64,000 nt of DNA from the NCBI RefSeq assembly GCF_016900895.1, contig NZ_JAFEUN010000005.1:16241-80240 (forward strand). Direction: 5' to 3'. The stretch comes from Parashewanella hymeniacidonis (GTDB lineage Bacteria; Pseudomonadota; Gammaproteobacteria; Enterobacterales; Shewanellaceae). Under the pieces are notes generated by a model that saw only the letters and a program-made list of their open reading frames with translations, did not search any database and was not told the origin of the DNA. The position numbers were made by a program, and so were the translations under genes. Below, piece by piece: positions 36,901 through 44,655 of the stretch (the first letter of the stretch is position 1; each line of letters starts with the position of its first letter).

Positions 36901-37140
36901 CAACCTAAAAATTATGTACAAGCTTCAAACAAAAGAGACGCCACTTCAATCACATTTATTTTAAAAATGGGTGATCAAGTACAAACTGTTACATGCATGG
37001 TACCAGAATATACTCGAGGAGATATGACTCAACTTATGATTAGAGGTATATTTGATGTCTCACCATTATGTAAAGAACAAAGACAAAAAGAGCTATTTCC
37101 AAAAAATAGATTCCCTAATGGTATTGCAGGACTAGCGTAA
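33943..37140 (+). CDS. Large cytoplasmic protein of unknown function (1065 residues)
   Basis: I do not recognise this protein. It has no signal peptide or membrane segment and is rich in charged residues, Asn and Ser, with an acidic stretch near 215-235 (LQEDFDEDLQESDS). A likely disordered Ser/Arg/Asn region spans about 235-330. Several segments look like beta-hairpins of similar design, for example ASVIVKAPSNELLQMNFELRF near 405, ESWIKINGVTLKLAIPI near 560, FDFKAVKEGSKLTCVVKF near 680 and the C-terminal IKAVVNWEQP...SITFILKMGDQ near 980. They may be diverged repeats, interleaved with helical stretches such as IALMKERVALDAKKMRAIEQ near 765. Start ATG at 33943 after CGAGG. It is isolated, and AT-rich compared with dnaKJ. 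A secreted effector or phage-defence role cannot be shown or excluded. Confidence 0.8.
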   Translation: MAEAQLSTTFSKPFNLSQVNWDGREFKTTIEFENTNKGSWEVMCEVSESVPLHASFFEMKEDDSNELPANYRQWLMASRCHYNTESEIRETWEFLINFVKDDSLHQTKTAFYELRGLKPQDLDIVTMIVTLQSALKDGFFMSLEPADSKNNNIKCGAGGHRYVLTLNGKVGSRVAICYLNLSNDYRENIATYLKMNQQEQLALMAKVSTDAEMTQLELQEDFDEDLQESDSVHNSLDSYENGHRRGLPRNSSFKKSTTSLVENYLGNELEATRFDISLSTRKLNNSQAELNGRAERSLDRNCFSTSNLAEDGFEYVSLTELTAFDQSKAESRYSLAKRSNDNLPQDWSIREINRSQTTLFHRSNDGSQILIEGGAFAAEIHRESEGVIATVEGEKIAVSASVIVKAPSNELLQMNFELRFERVKMRCKQRVESYRELMPNDDNVTVNVPFSQCREMRIYSKRNNYELSQEQYSEVNRERYELATQFYQYIGRGDNYDRCIQKSLDCFLRTIFFVEQPVMKLALVKLLENLQDWYQLEVQCDEMYCRSVDDYIVESWIKINGVTLKLAIPITPKENLKVQAVLENVLEWADVIGEHGFDKLAPEEIDFDKATQKEIDAYHAKWGRLFLEYSNILSSLAMVLAKDENESGKEMLAEHCRIRFLWAFLSNTFSKTSIKFDFKAVKEGSKLTCVVKFAEKEETVVLSDCDESMCDLYCSILEDSHGIKVEGFDLTKYQTQNPKIDKVKTEESFQQIGSLDEVKAIAGVDAIALMKERVALDAKKMRAIEQAKIKERIAIMHSAQNPMPDFNPNEEQLKQMQSCIVGFLEMLESKATFIQSRKIVSRVGLNVLHRAKIAKEVGVEQLLIDFTSTVFCLYGNSTIRQKLNAAVTLLCIKDEINALNDLHSLSKGVKERLHRKVVNEGSPYTEEQLLDYLNDNKSRLMIKDESNFDDANESVEDAINDEVRSIRQRKKVNGEYCQIKAVVNWEQPKNYVQASNKRDATSITFILKMGDQVQTVTCMVPEYTRGDMTQLMIRGIFDVSPLCKEQRQKELFPKNRFPNGIAGLA

Positions 37141-37221
37141 AGCACTCTGACGATAAACTTAAAGAATTTATTATTAGAAGAGAAGTGAGCTTATGGCTCA
37201 CTTCAAATGGAATACTACAGC

Positions 37222-37857
37222 TTATCGAGTACCGTAAACCACAATCGTTTTACCATGAGCTTGAATTAAATTCTGCTCTTCAAGCATCTTCAAAATTCGA
37301 CCAACCGTTTCACGCGAACAACCAACGATTTGACCGATCTCTTGACGGGTGATCTTAATTTGCATACCGTCTGGATGCGTCATTGCATCTGGTTGTTTTG
37401 CAAGGTGCAATAAGGTTTGAGCAATTCTTCCTGCAACATCCAAGAACGCTAAATCACCGACTTTTTGGCTCGTTGTTTGTAAACGATAAGCCATTTGCTG
37501 AGACAGCTTCATTAGAATTTCAGGGTTTACTTGAATTAATTGCTTGAACTTTTTATAAGAAATTTCTGCAATTTCACAAGCTTGTTTAGCACGAACCCAA
37601 GCCGTTCTCTCAGCTTCTTCTTCAAAAAGGCCTAATTCACCGATAAAATCGCCTTGGTTAAGATAAGACAAGATCATTTCTTTGCCTTCTTCATCTTTAA
37701 TCAATACAGCAACGCTGCCTTTAACGATGTAATACAATGTATCTGAAGTTTCACCTGCATGAATCAACGTACTTTTTGCTGGGTACTTGTGAATATGACA
37801 GTGTGATAAGAACCATTCTAGGGTTGGGTCTGGTTTTGGTTTACCAATTAGAGCCAT
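37222..37857 (-). CDS. crp: cAMP receptor protein (global regulator)
   Basis: 211 residues, almost the E. coli length (210). cAMP-binding barrel: [45 protein letters not shown], with the GELGLF and R-x-A-W-V-R elements that hold the nucleotide. [30 protein letters not shown] with the Arg-Glu-x-x-x-Arg DNA-reading pattern. It activates catabolic, respiratory and competence genes. Monocistronic. Confidence 0.97.
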   Translation of the reverse strand: MALIGKPKPDPTLEWFLSHCHIHKYPAKSTLIHAGETSDTLYYIVKGSVAVLIKDEEGKEMILSYLNQGDFIGELGLFEEEAERTAWVRAKQACEIAEISYKKFKQLIQVNPEILMKLSQQMAYRLQTTSQKVGDLAFLDVAGRIAQTLLHLAKQPDAMTHPDGMQIKITRQEIGQIVGCSRETVGRILKMLEEQNLIQAHGKTIVVYGTR

Positions 37858-38226
37858 GCGTAAATCCTCTATCGGTTGAAAGTTTAAAGTTTAAAGTTTG
37901 AAATTAAGTTACACGCAATCTACGTCATTCTTTTATAAGAAACTTTGATTTAGATCGTTTTTAATGGGTCTATTTTACTTGTGAATGCTAAATAAATTAA
38001 TAGGTTTAATGAGATTTGTTGATGTATTTAATGTGTTGTTAGCTATGCGTAAATAAAAAACACTATGATTCACATTAGAAACAGTGCATATAATCTCAAC
38101 AGCTTTTTATCTAATAGTTACAGTTTTAGTTGCTGTCAGAACGGCATATTAACCATTTATTCTGCAATATTGCAATGAAACTCGACATCTTAGTCAGGAT
38201 ATGGCTAACTAAAGGTTAAGGATTAA
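37858..38226. other. Divergent crp / Sel1-gene intergenic region
   Basis: About 370 bases without a gene. Three tandem copies of AAAGTTT sit directly upstream of crp (37880-37903). The rest is AT-rich and should hold the promoters of crp (minus) and the Sel1 gene (plus). I see no convincing CRP site. Confidence 0.4.
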
Positions 38227-39003
38227 TTGTTTAAAAGACACATGAAGTTTTCAGTATTAAAAATATTACTTTGTTCATCCATTATATTTTCGGGAAGCGC
38301 ATCTGCTTATTTTCCTACGCCTCAGCCTAAAGAAGAAATATTGGCGAGTAGAATCGCTACGATTCAAGTCGGTGCGGAACAAGGAAACCAAGAGGCACAG
38401 TATTTATATGGTCTTTTATTGCTCTCAGGTCGAATCGTAGATAAAGATCCCGTGAATGGTTTTCTATGGCTGACAAGAGCGGCTACCGAAGGTCAAAAAA
38501 AAGCACAAAAAGCGGTAGCTGATCTCGCATTTGAAGGACAAATTGTCCCGAGAGATCTCGCATTAGCTGAAAAATGGTATCTTAAACTTGATAATTCTTG
38601 GGCACATTTTCGTTTAGGTTTTATTTATGCCGCAGGCGGTGACGGTATCAAATCAAACTGTGGTAAAGCCGTTAATGAATTTCTGAAAGCAGGTGATGTT
38701 GCATCAAAAAATAATGCAGTATGGATCTTATCGACCTGTCCTGAATCAAAATATCGCAATGCTAAGAAAGCCATTATGATAGCCGATCAGTTGAAACATC
38801 ATGCACCAAATGATTTTGCTATTTTTGATAATTTAGCGGCAGCTTATGCCGAATACGGTAAGTTTGATAAAGCCATTCATTATCAGCAAAAAGCCATCAC
38901 ATTGTCTCGGCAACAAAGCAGCAAAGATACCCCTTCAATGATTAAGCGCTTGAAACTGTATGAAGAAGGTAAGCCATTTCGGGAAGTTATTTCTTTGCCA
39001 TAA
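38227..39003 (+). CDS. Exported Sel1/TPR repeat protein
   Basis: 258 residues from TTG 38227 (AAGGA five bases upstream) or 253 from ATG 38242. A Sec signal ends SGSASA. Sel1-type repeats follow (AEQGNQEAQYLYGLLLLSGR, TEGQKKAQKAVADLAFEGQ, then WAHFRLGFIYAAGG with a Cys pair), and a TPR near residue 200 (IFDNLAAAYAEYGKFDKAIHYQQ). Such proteins are periplasmic adaptors for protein-protein contacts. Function unknown; start uncertain. Confidence 0.8.
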   Translation: MFKRHMKFSVLKILLCSSIIFSGSASAYFPTPQPKEEILASRIATIQVGAEQGNQEAQYLYGLLLLSGRIVDKDPVNGFLWLTRAATEGQKKAQKAVADLAFEGQIVPRDLALAEKWYLKLDNSWAHFRLGFIYAAGGDGIKSNCGKAVNEFLKAGDVASKNNAVWILSTCPESKYRNAKKAIMIADQLKHHAPNDFAIFDNLAAAYAEYGKFDKAIHYQQKAITLSRQQSSKDTPSMIKRLKLYEEGKPFREVISLP

Positions 39004-39045
39004 GGTCTATACTGATTAAGGGAAGCAAATTAACAGGTATCAAAT

Positions 39046-39411
39046 ATGAAGTTAGCCATAGCAGCATTGTTGTTGAGTGTTTCAAGTTTAGTCGTTGCCG
39101 CACCTCACAACGGTGAAGTTAAAGGAAGTGGTAACAAAATGCAGATGTGGGAGCAATCCAGTAATGGCTGGGTTGGGGTTGAAACCTTTTGGAATAATTT
39201 CGCTAAAGAAAATGGCGGGTTGACTTGGGGCGACACAAAGGTATGGCCTGAGTACGATAAACTTAAAGAGCGTGATTTAATGCTCATCGAAGTTAAACAA
39301 GGCAAGTGCTTGATGGAGTTTTTTCATGGCCGCTGGCGTAGAGCACAAGATGTTCAGCGTTGGGATGATAGAGTGAATGAGTATGGTGGTTGCCCATACG
39401 TATTTGATTAA
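39046..39411 (+). CDS. Small exported protein of unknown function
   Basis: 121 residues: a Sec signal (MKLAIAALLLSVSSLVVAA), then a Trp-rich mature part (MQMWEQSSNGWVGVETFWNN, LTWGDTKVWPEY) and two Cys near residues 95 and 116 that could pair. I know no function. It lies 42 bases after the Sel1-repeat gene and may be cotranscribed with it. Confidence 0.78.
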   Translation: MKLAIAALLLSVSSLVVAAPHNGEVKGSGNKMQMWEQSSNGWVGVETFWNNFAKENGGLTWGDTKVWPEYDKLKERDLMLIEVKQGKCLMEFFHGRWRRAQDVQRWDDRVNEYGGCPYVFD

Positions 39412-39420
39412 TACGCTACC

Positions 39421-39447
39421 ATAAAGCCTCTCATGCAGAGGCTTTAT
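39421..39447. terminator. Bidirectional terminator between the small exported protein and prkB
   Basis: ATAAAGCCTCT pairs perfectly with AGAGGCTTTAT around CATGC. T-rich on the right and A-rich on the left, it overlaps the prkB stop codon. Confidence 0.8.
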
Positions 39448-40334
39448 TTATTCTTACCCGCCTCAATTGCTTTCGAGCGTTTATCCATCAGTTTACCTAT
39501 CAATGGGGTTAAAATAATTTCCATTGCCAGTGACATTTTTCCTCCCGGAACGACCAAGGTATCAATTCGCGACATGAATGATCCCTGCAACATCTGTAAA
39601 TAATACGGATAATCAACATCGGCCATGCCACGAAAACGAATCACAACAAAACTTTCATCAAGAGTCGGGATTCCTTTAGCACTAAAAGGGTTTGATGTGT
39701 CGACGGTGGGCACACGTTGAAAGTTAATATTTGTCCGAGAAAATTGCGGAGTAATGTGGTTTACGTAGTCGTCCATACTACGAACAATCGATCCCATCAC
39801 TTTTTCACGGCTATGGCCTCTGTCTGAGGTGTCACGAACGATTTTTTGTATCCACTCTAGGTTAACAATAGGCACCATTCCAATGAGTAAATCAACATGT
39901 TTGGCTACGTCATGTTCTTCAGTAACCACGCCACCATGTAACCCCTCATAGTAAAGCATATCAGTATCGTCCGGCAGTGGACGCCACTGAGTAAAGGTTC
40001 CTGGCATTTGATTAAAGGGTACGGCTTCGTCAAAGGTGTGTAAGTATTCTCGAGTTTCGCCTAAACCTGCTGACGCGTAATCAGAAAAGCATTTTTCAAG
40101 TCGTTCAAAATCATTCGCTTCTTGGCCAAAGTAGCTGATATTCCTACCTTCTTCTTGAGCCTTGCGTATCATAACTTCCATTTCTGCACGAGTGTAACGG
40201 TGAAAACTATCACCCTCAACGGAAACAGCATTAATGCCAAGCTGACGAAAAATATGGCTAAATGCTTCTGTGCTTGTGGTCGTTCCTGCACCAGAAGAAC
40301 CGGTAACGGCAATAATCGGATGTTTCTCTGACAT
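39444..40334 (-). CDS. prkB: Phosphoribulokinase/uridine-kinase family protein PrkB
   Basis: 296 residues. P-loop GSSGAGTTT near residues 12-20, VEGDSFHRYTRAEM, and LYYEGLHGGVV as in proteobacterial phosphoribulokinases. E. coli PrkB (289) is colinear. No RuBisCO is present, so a Calvin-cycle role is unlikely; the true substrate in heterotrophs is not established. Third gene of a yheT-yheU-prkB operon, 5 bases after yheU. Confidence 0.92.
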   Translation of the reverse strand: MSEKHPIIAVTGSSGAGTTTSTEAFSHIFRQLGINAVSVEGDSFHRYTRAEMEVMIRKAQEEGRNISYFGQEANDFERLEKCFSDYASAGLGETREYLHTFDEAVPFNQMPGTFTQWRPLPDDTDMLYYEGLHGGVVTEEHDVAKHVDLLIGMVPIVNLEWIQKIVRDTSDRGHSREKVMGSIVRSMDDYVNHITPQFSRTNINFQRVPTVDTSNPFSAKGIPTLDESFVVIRFRGMADVDYPYYLQMLQGSFMSRIDTLVVPGGKMSLAMEIILTPLIGKLMDKRSKAIEAGKNK

Positions 40335-40339
40335 TTTAT

Positions 40340-40576
40340 TTACCTTATTATTTGGTCAACATGGCGGACACCAATGGATTCATCATTCTCACTATATTCA
40401 ACGATAAGAGTGCCTTTTTTTAGCATATCATGACATTGCAACAGTGCTTTTTTAAGATGATCACCATCCATTGTAGTAAAGCTTCCATCTTCAACTTGAG
40501 AAAAAAGGTAATCTTTTATCAAATTATCGAGGGTTTCTTTCGGTAAACTTGTCAATGACTCATAGGGAATAATCAT
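40340..40576 (-). CDS. yheU: YheU family protein
   Basis: 78 residues matching the E. coli YheU pattern: MIIPYESL, LPKETLDNLIKDYLFSQVEDGSF. Function unknown. Conserved position between yheT and prkB. Confidence 0.92.
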   Translation of the reverse strand: MIIPYESLTSLPKETLDNLIKDYLFSQVEDGSFTTMDGDHLKKALLQCHDMLKKGTLIVEYSENDESIGVRHVDQIIR

Positions 40577-40584
40577 TTAACTTC

Positions 40585-41556
40585 CTATTCGCTTTCAGTA
40601 AAGAAATCGATAATTCTTGGCTCAAGATAATATGTCGGCTTCCAAGGTAATCCACCATTGATAAAGCCTACATGACCGCCTTGTTGATGCAACTCATAAG
40701 TTACGGATGACGATAACTGACTTGCATCAGGGATTACGGCCTCAGTCATAAAGGGATCGTCTTTAGCGTGAATGACTAGAGTGGGTGTATTAATCGATAT
40801 TAAGTAAGGTAATCCGCTTGCTTGTTGATAATAATCGTGAACATCTTTAAAACCATGCAAAGGCGCAGTGACTTTATCATCAAATACATAAAAAGTATTG
40901 AGTTTTTCAACTTGATCCATTGCGACAGGCATGTGTTTGTTCAGTTTTGGGTGTTCAATTTTTACACGTAACTTGGCCTGTAATTGTTTGATTAAGTAGC
41001 TTTGATAAACTTTGGAAAAGCCGTTTTCTAATCGCTTCGCACAAGCACTTAACTGCAAGGGTGCTGACACGACAACGGCTCGTTCAATCAAGCTTTGACT
41101 TTGAGCTTCTCCTAAATACTTAGTGAGGACATTACCGCCAAGACTGTATCCTACAGCCAAGATAGGTGAACGTGGAAAGTGATGCTTCAATAAATCTAAA
41201 GTGACGCTAATATCTTGGGTATCGCCACTATGGTAACTTCTCGCTAGTCTATTTGATTCCCCAGAGCAACTGCGATGATGATGAACACAAACGCTTAAGC
41301 CTTGCTTGCCGCATTCTGCCAACATTCTACGAGCATAATGAGACTCAGAACTGCCCTCTAGCCCATGCAAAATAAGCACAATAGGCGCTTCAGGTTGGGG
41401 TTTTTGTGTCCAGTCTAAATCGATAAAATCCCCATCATCAAGCTCTATCCGTTGCCGCTGTAAATTAACTAAAGGCACTTTAGTCATGACAGGAAGGATG
41501 GTTTGAATATGAGTGTTTTTCAGCCACCATGGTGGGCAGAACTTATTGTTTTTCAT
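40585..41556 (-). CDS. yheT: Alpha/beta hydrolase YheT (COG0429)
   Basis: 323 residues. FCPPWWLKNTHIQTILP start typical of the family; LHGLEGSSESHYAR oxyanion region, nucleophile elbow GYSLGGN (Ser near 145), Asp in HAKDDPFM and His in GGHVGF near 298. Homologous to YheT and eukaryotic ABHD1/3 acyl hydrolases; substrate not known. First gene of the operon with yheU and prkB. Confidence 0.94.
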   Translation of the reverse strand: MKNNKFCPPWWLKNTHIQTILPVMTKVPLVNLQRQRIELDDGDFIDLDWTQKPQPEAPIVLILHGLEGSSESHYARRMLAECGKQGLSVCVHHHRSCSGESNRLARSYHSGDTQDISVTLDLLKHHFPRSPILAVGYSLGGNVLTKYLGEAQSQSLIERAVVVSAPLQLSACAKRLENGFSKVYQSYLIKQLQAKLRVKIEHPKLNKHMPVAMDQVEKLNTFYVFDDKVTAPLHGFKDVHDYYQQASGLPYLISINTPTLVIHAKDDPFMTEAVIPDASQLSSSVTYELHQQGGHVGFINGGLPWKPTYYLEPRIIDFFTESE

Positions 41557-41629
41557 TCGGTTATTGTCAAAAGTTCAAGAAATTGCTATCAAATGTTAGA
41601 AAAGAATAATAACACAAGGAATTCTGGCG

Positions 41630-42145
41630 ATGGAGCGGCGTACATTTTTACTCGGAAGTTTTGCTGCCACGGCTGCGTTAGCCGTTGGAGCTGATTGGTA
41701 TATCAATGCCTTTGATTCAACGTCTGAAGGCACAAAGCAAAAACATGCTTTACTTTTTACAGCTCTGCTGCCAGTTTTACTTGATGGTGCGTTGCCTGCA
41801 GATGAGGTTGAGCGTCAGCAACAGATTGAGCGTACGATTGAAAACATTCATATCACAATGAGTCTATTACCAGAACATGCACAGCAAAAACTTATGCAGC
41901 TATTAGAACTGCTTGAGACTCAGTTTGGTACACTGCTTTTAACCAGTAGCTTTACTTCCTTCCTCGAATTGAGTCCTAACGGGCTACAGCAATTACTGAC
42001 GTATTGGCGAGAGCATTATCTTTCAATGATGAATGAAGCCTATCTGGGCTTACGTGAGCTGGTGATGAGTAGCTATTACGCCTCACCTGAACATTGGGGA
42101 TTACTTAATTATCAAAAACCTGCTTTATCGGGAGTCAAATCATGA
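41630..42145 (+). CDS. Tat-type partner subunit of a GMC oxidoreductase (gluconate 2-dehydrogenase subunit 3-like)
   Basis: 171 residues. MERRTFLLGSFAATAALAVGA is a twin-arginine signal. The mature part is helical with the layout of gluconate 2-dehydrogenase subunit 3. AAGGA lies upstream. It overlaps the GMC gene by 4 bases, so the two are coupled. By analogy it would carry the GMC flavoprotein to the periplasm as a piggy-back complex; that is inference. Confidence 0.8.
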   Translation: MERRTFLLGSFAATAALAVGADWYINAFDSTSEGTKQKHALLFTALLPVLLDGALPADEVERQQQIERTIENIHITMSLLPEHAQQKLMQLLELLETQFGTLLLTSSFTSFLELSPNGLQQLLTYWREHYLSMMNEAYLGLRELVMSSYYASPEHWGLLNYQKPALSGVKS

Positions 42146-43713
42146 TGGTTGATCCGATTGAAACTGGGCTTGAAAATGGCTGGAAACACATTGATGCCAG
42201 CCAGCTAAACAATGATCAATACCTTGAAACTGATGTTGTTATTGTAGGAACTGGGGCTGGTGGAGGTATCGCCGCTGAGCAATTAACTAAAGCGGGGCAT
42301 AAAGTCATTATGCTCGAAGCTGGCAGCTTAAGGTCATCCTCTGAATTTGATATGGAAGAGCGCACAGCTTACCCAAACCTCTATCAACAAGCCGCCGCCA
42401 TGAAGACCAATGATTCGACCATTGGTATCTTTCAAGGCCGAACCGTGGGTGGCTCAACGACCATTAACTGGACTACATCAATTAGAACACCTGAGCTTAC
42501 GCTCAAGTACTGGGGTGAAAACTATGGTATTAAAGAGATTAGCCCATCAGAGCTAAAACCTTGGTTCGAAGAGGCAGAGCAAAGGCTTAACATAAAACAA
42601 TGGCCTGTGCCGCCAAATCCGAATAATCAATCCCTATTAGATGGCTGTAATCAGCTCCAGTGGCAACACACTGTCATTAAGCGAAATGTGAAAGGTTGTT
42701 GGAACCTTGGTTATTGTGGGATGGGATGTCCAACCAATGCAAAGCAATCCATGTTAGTGACCACTGTTCCTAGTGCGCTAAATCGTGGTGCTACTTTGAT
42801 AACTAATGCAAAAGCGATAAATTTACAACACAGTAAAAGAACCGTATTAGGTTTAGATGCTGTTGCGCTCAATCAAATGAAACAACCAACAGGTCACAAA
42901 ATTCATATCGTTGCCAAACGTTATATCTTGGCTACGGGTGCGATTCACACTCCCGTCTTATTAATGCGATCTAATACACCCGATCCCTATCACTTACTCG
43001 GAAAAAGAACGTTTCTTCACCCTGTTTTGTTATCGGGAGCATTATTTGATAAAGCTATTAATGGTCACAGCGGGGCGCCACAATCGATTTATAGCGATGA
43101 GTTTTTATGGCGTGATGGCGTAGAAGGCGAACTGGGCTATAAGCTTGAAGTGCCGCCGATTCATCCACTCTTGGTTGCGAGTAAAACACTAGGGTTTGGA
43201 AAAAGTCATGCTGAATTGATGCGAGATTTGAATCAATTGCAAGTGACCATCGCACTGATCCGGGATGGGTTTAACTCAGAAAGTCAAGGTGGAGAGGTGA
43301 AGCTCACCCGCAATAGCTTCGAAATTGATTATCCGCTGACCGATACGTTTTGGCGAGCCGCAAGGGCGTCGTTTGTGTCTATGGCGGAATTACAATTTGC
43401 TGCTGGTGCTCAAAAAGTATTACCAATCAATGATGGTATGAGTTACTTAAATTCGTGGTCACAAGCAAAGTCTTCCATCGAAACCATGTCTCTAGCCAAA
43501 TTAAAAACCGTCATTGCTTCAGCGCATGTGATGGGTGGTTGTCCAATGGGTGAAAAATTAGAAACATCTATGGTCAATTCATACGGGCAGCATCATTATT
43601 TGGATAATTTATCGGTGATGGATGGCTCCGTTTTCCCAACGAGTGTTGGTGCTAATCCGCAGCTTTCGATTTATGGAATGGCAATGAGGAATTGTAGTAG
43701 CTTAAGCCTTTAG
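42142..43713 (+). CDS. GMC-family FAD oxidoreductase
   Basis: 523 residues with no signal of its own. FAD-binding Rossmann motif VVIVGTGAGGGIAAEQLTKAG near 35-55, GRTVGGSTTINWTTSIRTP near 100-118, and the active-site region AHVMGGCPMG near 463 followed by DGSVFPTSVGANPQLSIYGMAMR. Oxidises an alcohol group (sugar, sterol or other); substrate unknown. The electron acceptor is probably a cytochrome or quinone, since no oxidase partner is present. Confidence 0.9.
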   Translation: MMVDPIETGLENGWKHIDASQLNNDQYLETDVVIVGTGAGGGIAAEQLTKAGHKVIMLEAGSLRSSSEFDMEERTAYPNLYQQAAAMKTNDSTIGIFQGRTVGGSTTINWTTSIRTPELTLKYWGENYGIKEISPSELKPWFEEAEQRLNIKQWPVPPNPNNQSLLDGCNQLQWQHTVIKRNVKGCWNLGYCGMGCPTNAKQSMLVTTVPSALNRGATLITNAKAINLQHSKRTVLGLDAVALNQMKQPTGHKIHIVAKRYILATGAIHTPVLLMRSNTPDPYHLLGKRTFLHPVLLSGALFDKAINGHSGAPQSIYSDEFLWRDGVEGELGYKLEVPPIHPLLVASKTLGFGKSHAELMRDLNQLQVTIALIRDGFNSESQGGEVKLTRNSFEIDYPLTDTFWRAARASFVSMAELQFAAGAQKVLPINDGMSYLNSWSQAKSSIETMSLAKLKTVIASAHVMGGCPMGEKLETSMVNSYGQHHYLDNLSVMDGSVFPTSVGANPQLSIYGMAMRNCSSLSL

Positions 43714-44151
43714 TTCTATGATTGCCTCTAGGTTATTATCGTATAGGTTTAAGTAACCACTAAGGTTTGATCCCTCGTCGACAGGAGTTAAATTAATAAG
43801 CAGTTTACTGAGTGTTTGTTGAGACTTTCGTTCCATCATAAGCTCAACATTCAGCATTTGTTGATATTCGCTTTGTTCAATCATCGTTTTTGCATTACGT
43901 CTTAACTCACGGTAAGGCTTTAGAATGTTAAGCTCCCAGTCATGAATAATATCGAGCATAACTTTCCATTGAGTTGGCTGATACCTAAAAGTTGTCCGCT
44001 GATCGAGGTATAAAGCTAATAGGAGTAAGTTGACATTAACATCGTATTTGTCTTGAAGTTCCAAGCAAACGTCTTTATTCGCTGGATAGAGTGCTTCACA
44101 TTCAGTCCATATGGTTTCTAAATTTAGTTTATCACTCATTAGTTGGCTCAA
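43702..44151 (-). CDS. TIGR02444 / DUF2390 family protein
   Basis: 149 residues (or 145 from the second Met). All-helical, with the pattern CLELQDKYDVNVNLLLLALYLD that marks this family of small cytosolic proteins often found near yheS/yheT. No function known. Its 3' end overlaps the GMC gene end by 12 bases. Confidence 0.8.
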   Translation of the reverse strand: MSQLMSDKLNLETIWTECEALYPANKDVCLELQDKYDVNVNLLLLALYLDQRTTFRYQPTQWKVMLDIIHDWELNILKPYRELRRNAKTMIEQSEYQQMLNVELMMERKSQQTLSKLLINLTPVDEGSNLSGYLNLYDNNLEAIIELKA

Positions 44152-44257
44152 TGTTTTCGTCTAGTTGTTTAAATAGTAACTGCGCTAATAATTAACATTT
44201 ATATTTATATTGAGAGGATATAAGTCGTTAGTCAATACTAAAAAGTGGAGATAAAGT

Positions 44258-44284
44258 AAAAGCCCTGCATTACTGCAAGGCTTT
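44258..44284. terminator. Hairpin between the DUF2390 gene and the ISAs1 remnant
   Basis: AAAGCCCTGCA pairs with TGCAAGGCTTT (one bulge) around TTAC; A-rich on the left, TAG then T-rich on the right. Likely a terminator for leftward transcription toward it. Confidence 0.55.
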
Positions 44285-44311
44285 AGTGCTTCTTTAATTT
44301 ACCAGGTACGG

Positions 44312-44559
44312 CTAGCGCATTTTAATTCCTGATTCTAGCAGCACTGAACGGAAATCATCATCTAGTGCTACCATCTTCCTTTTACGAGCTAAACTCGCTT
44401 TTTTCTTTTCATCTTGTTTAAGTAAATTAATGGCAATTTTTCTCAGCACATTGAACTTTAAAGCGCCATTTCCTTTTCTAATTCTGGATTCATCTTCCCT
44501 AAAAGTCATATCTAAAATCCAGTGCATACTTTCAACCTGCCAGTGGCTTTGGAACTCTT
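44312..44559 (-). pseudogene. 3' remnant of an ISAs1-family transposase
   Basis: About 80 codons: EFQSHWQVESMHWILDMTFREDESR, then NGALKFNVLRKIAINLLKQ and KRKMVALDDDFR. This is the C-terminal end of ISAs1 transposases. A stop lies directly upstream and the rest of the gene is missing. Confidence 0.85.
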
Positions 44560-44655
44560 ATAAATTAATTGCAACCTTATTAAGTCATGCCTGAGAACAA
44601 TATCAAATAATAAGTGGCCAAAAAAGATGAAGTTTAGCCAAGTAAGCCATACATC

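Noticed and set aside
37880..37905. AAAGTTT tandem units as a CRISPR-like array
   Set aside because: Only three 7-base units without spacers; a simple local repeat in the crp upstream region.
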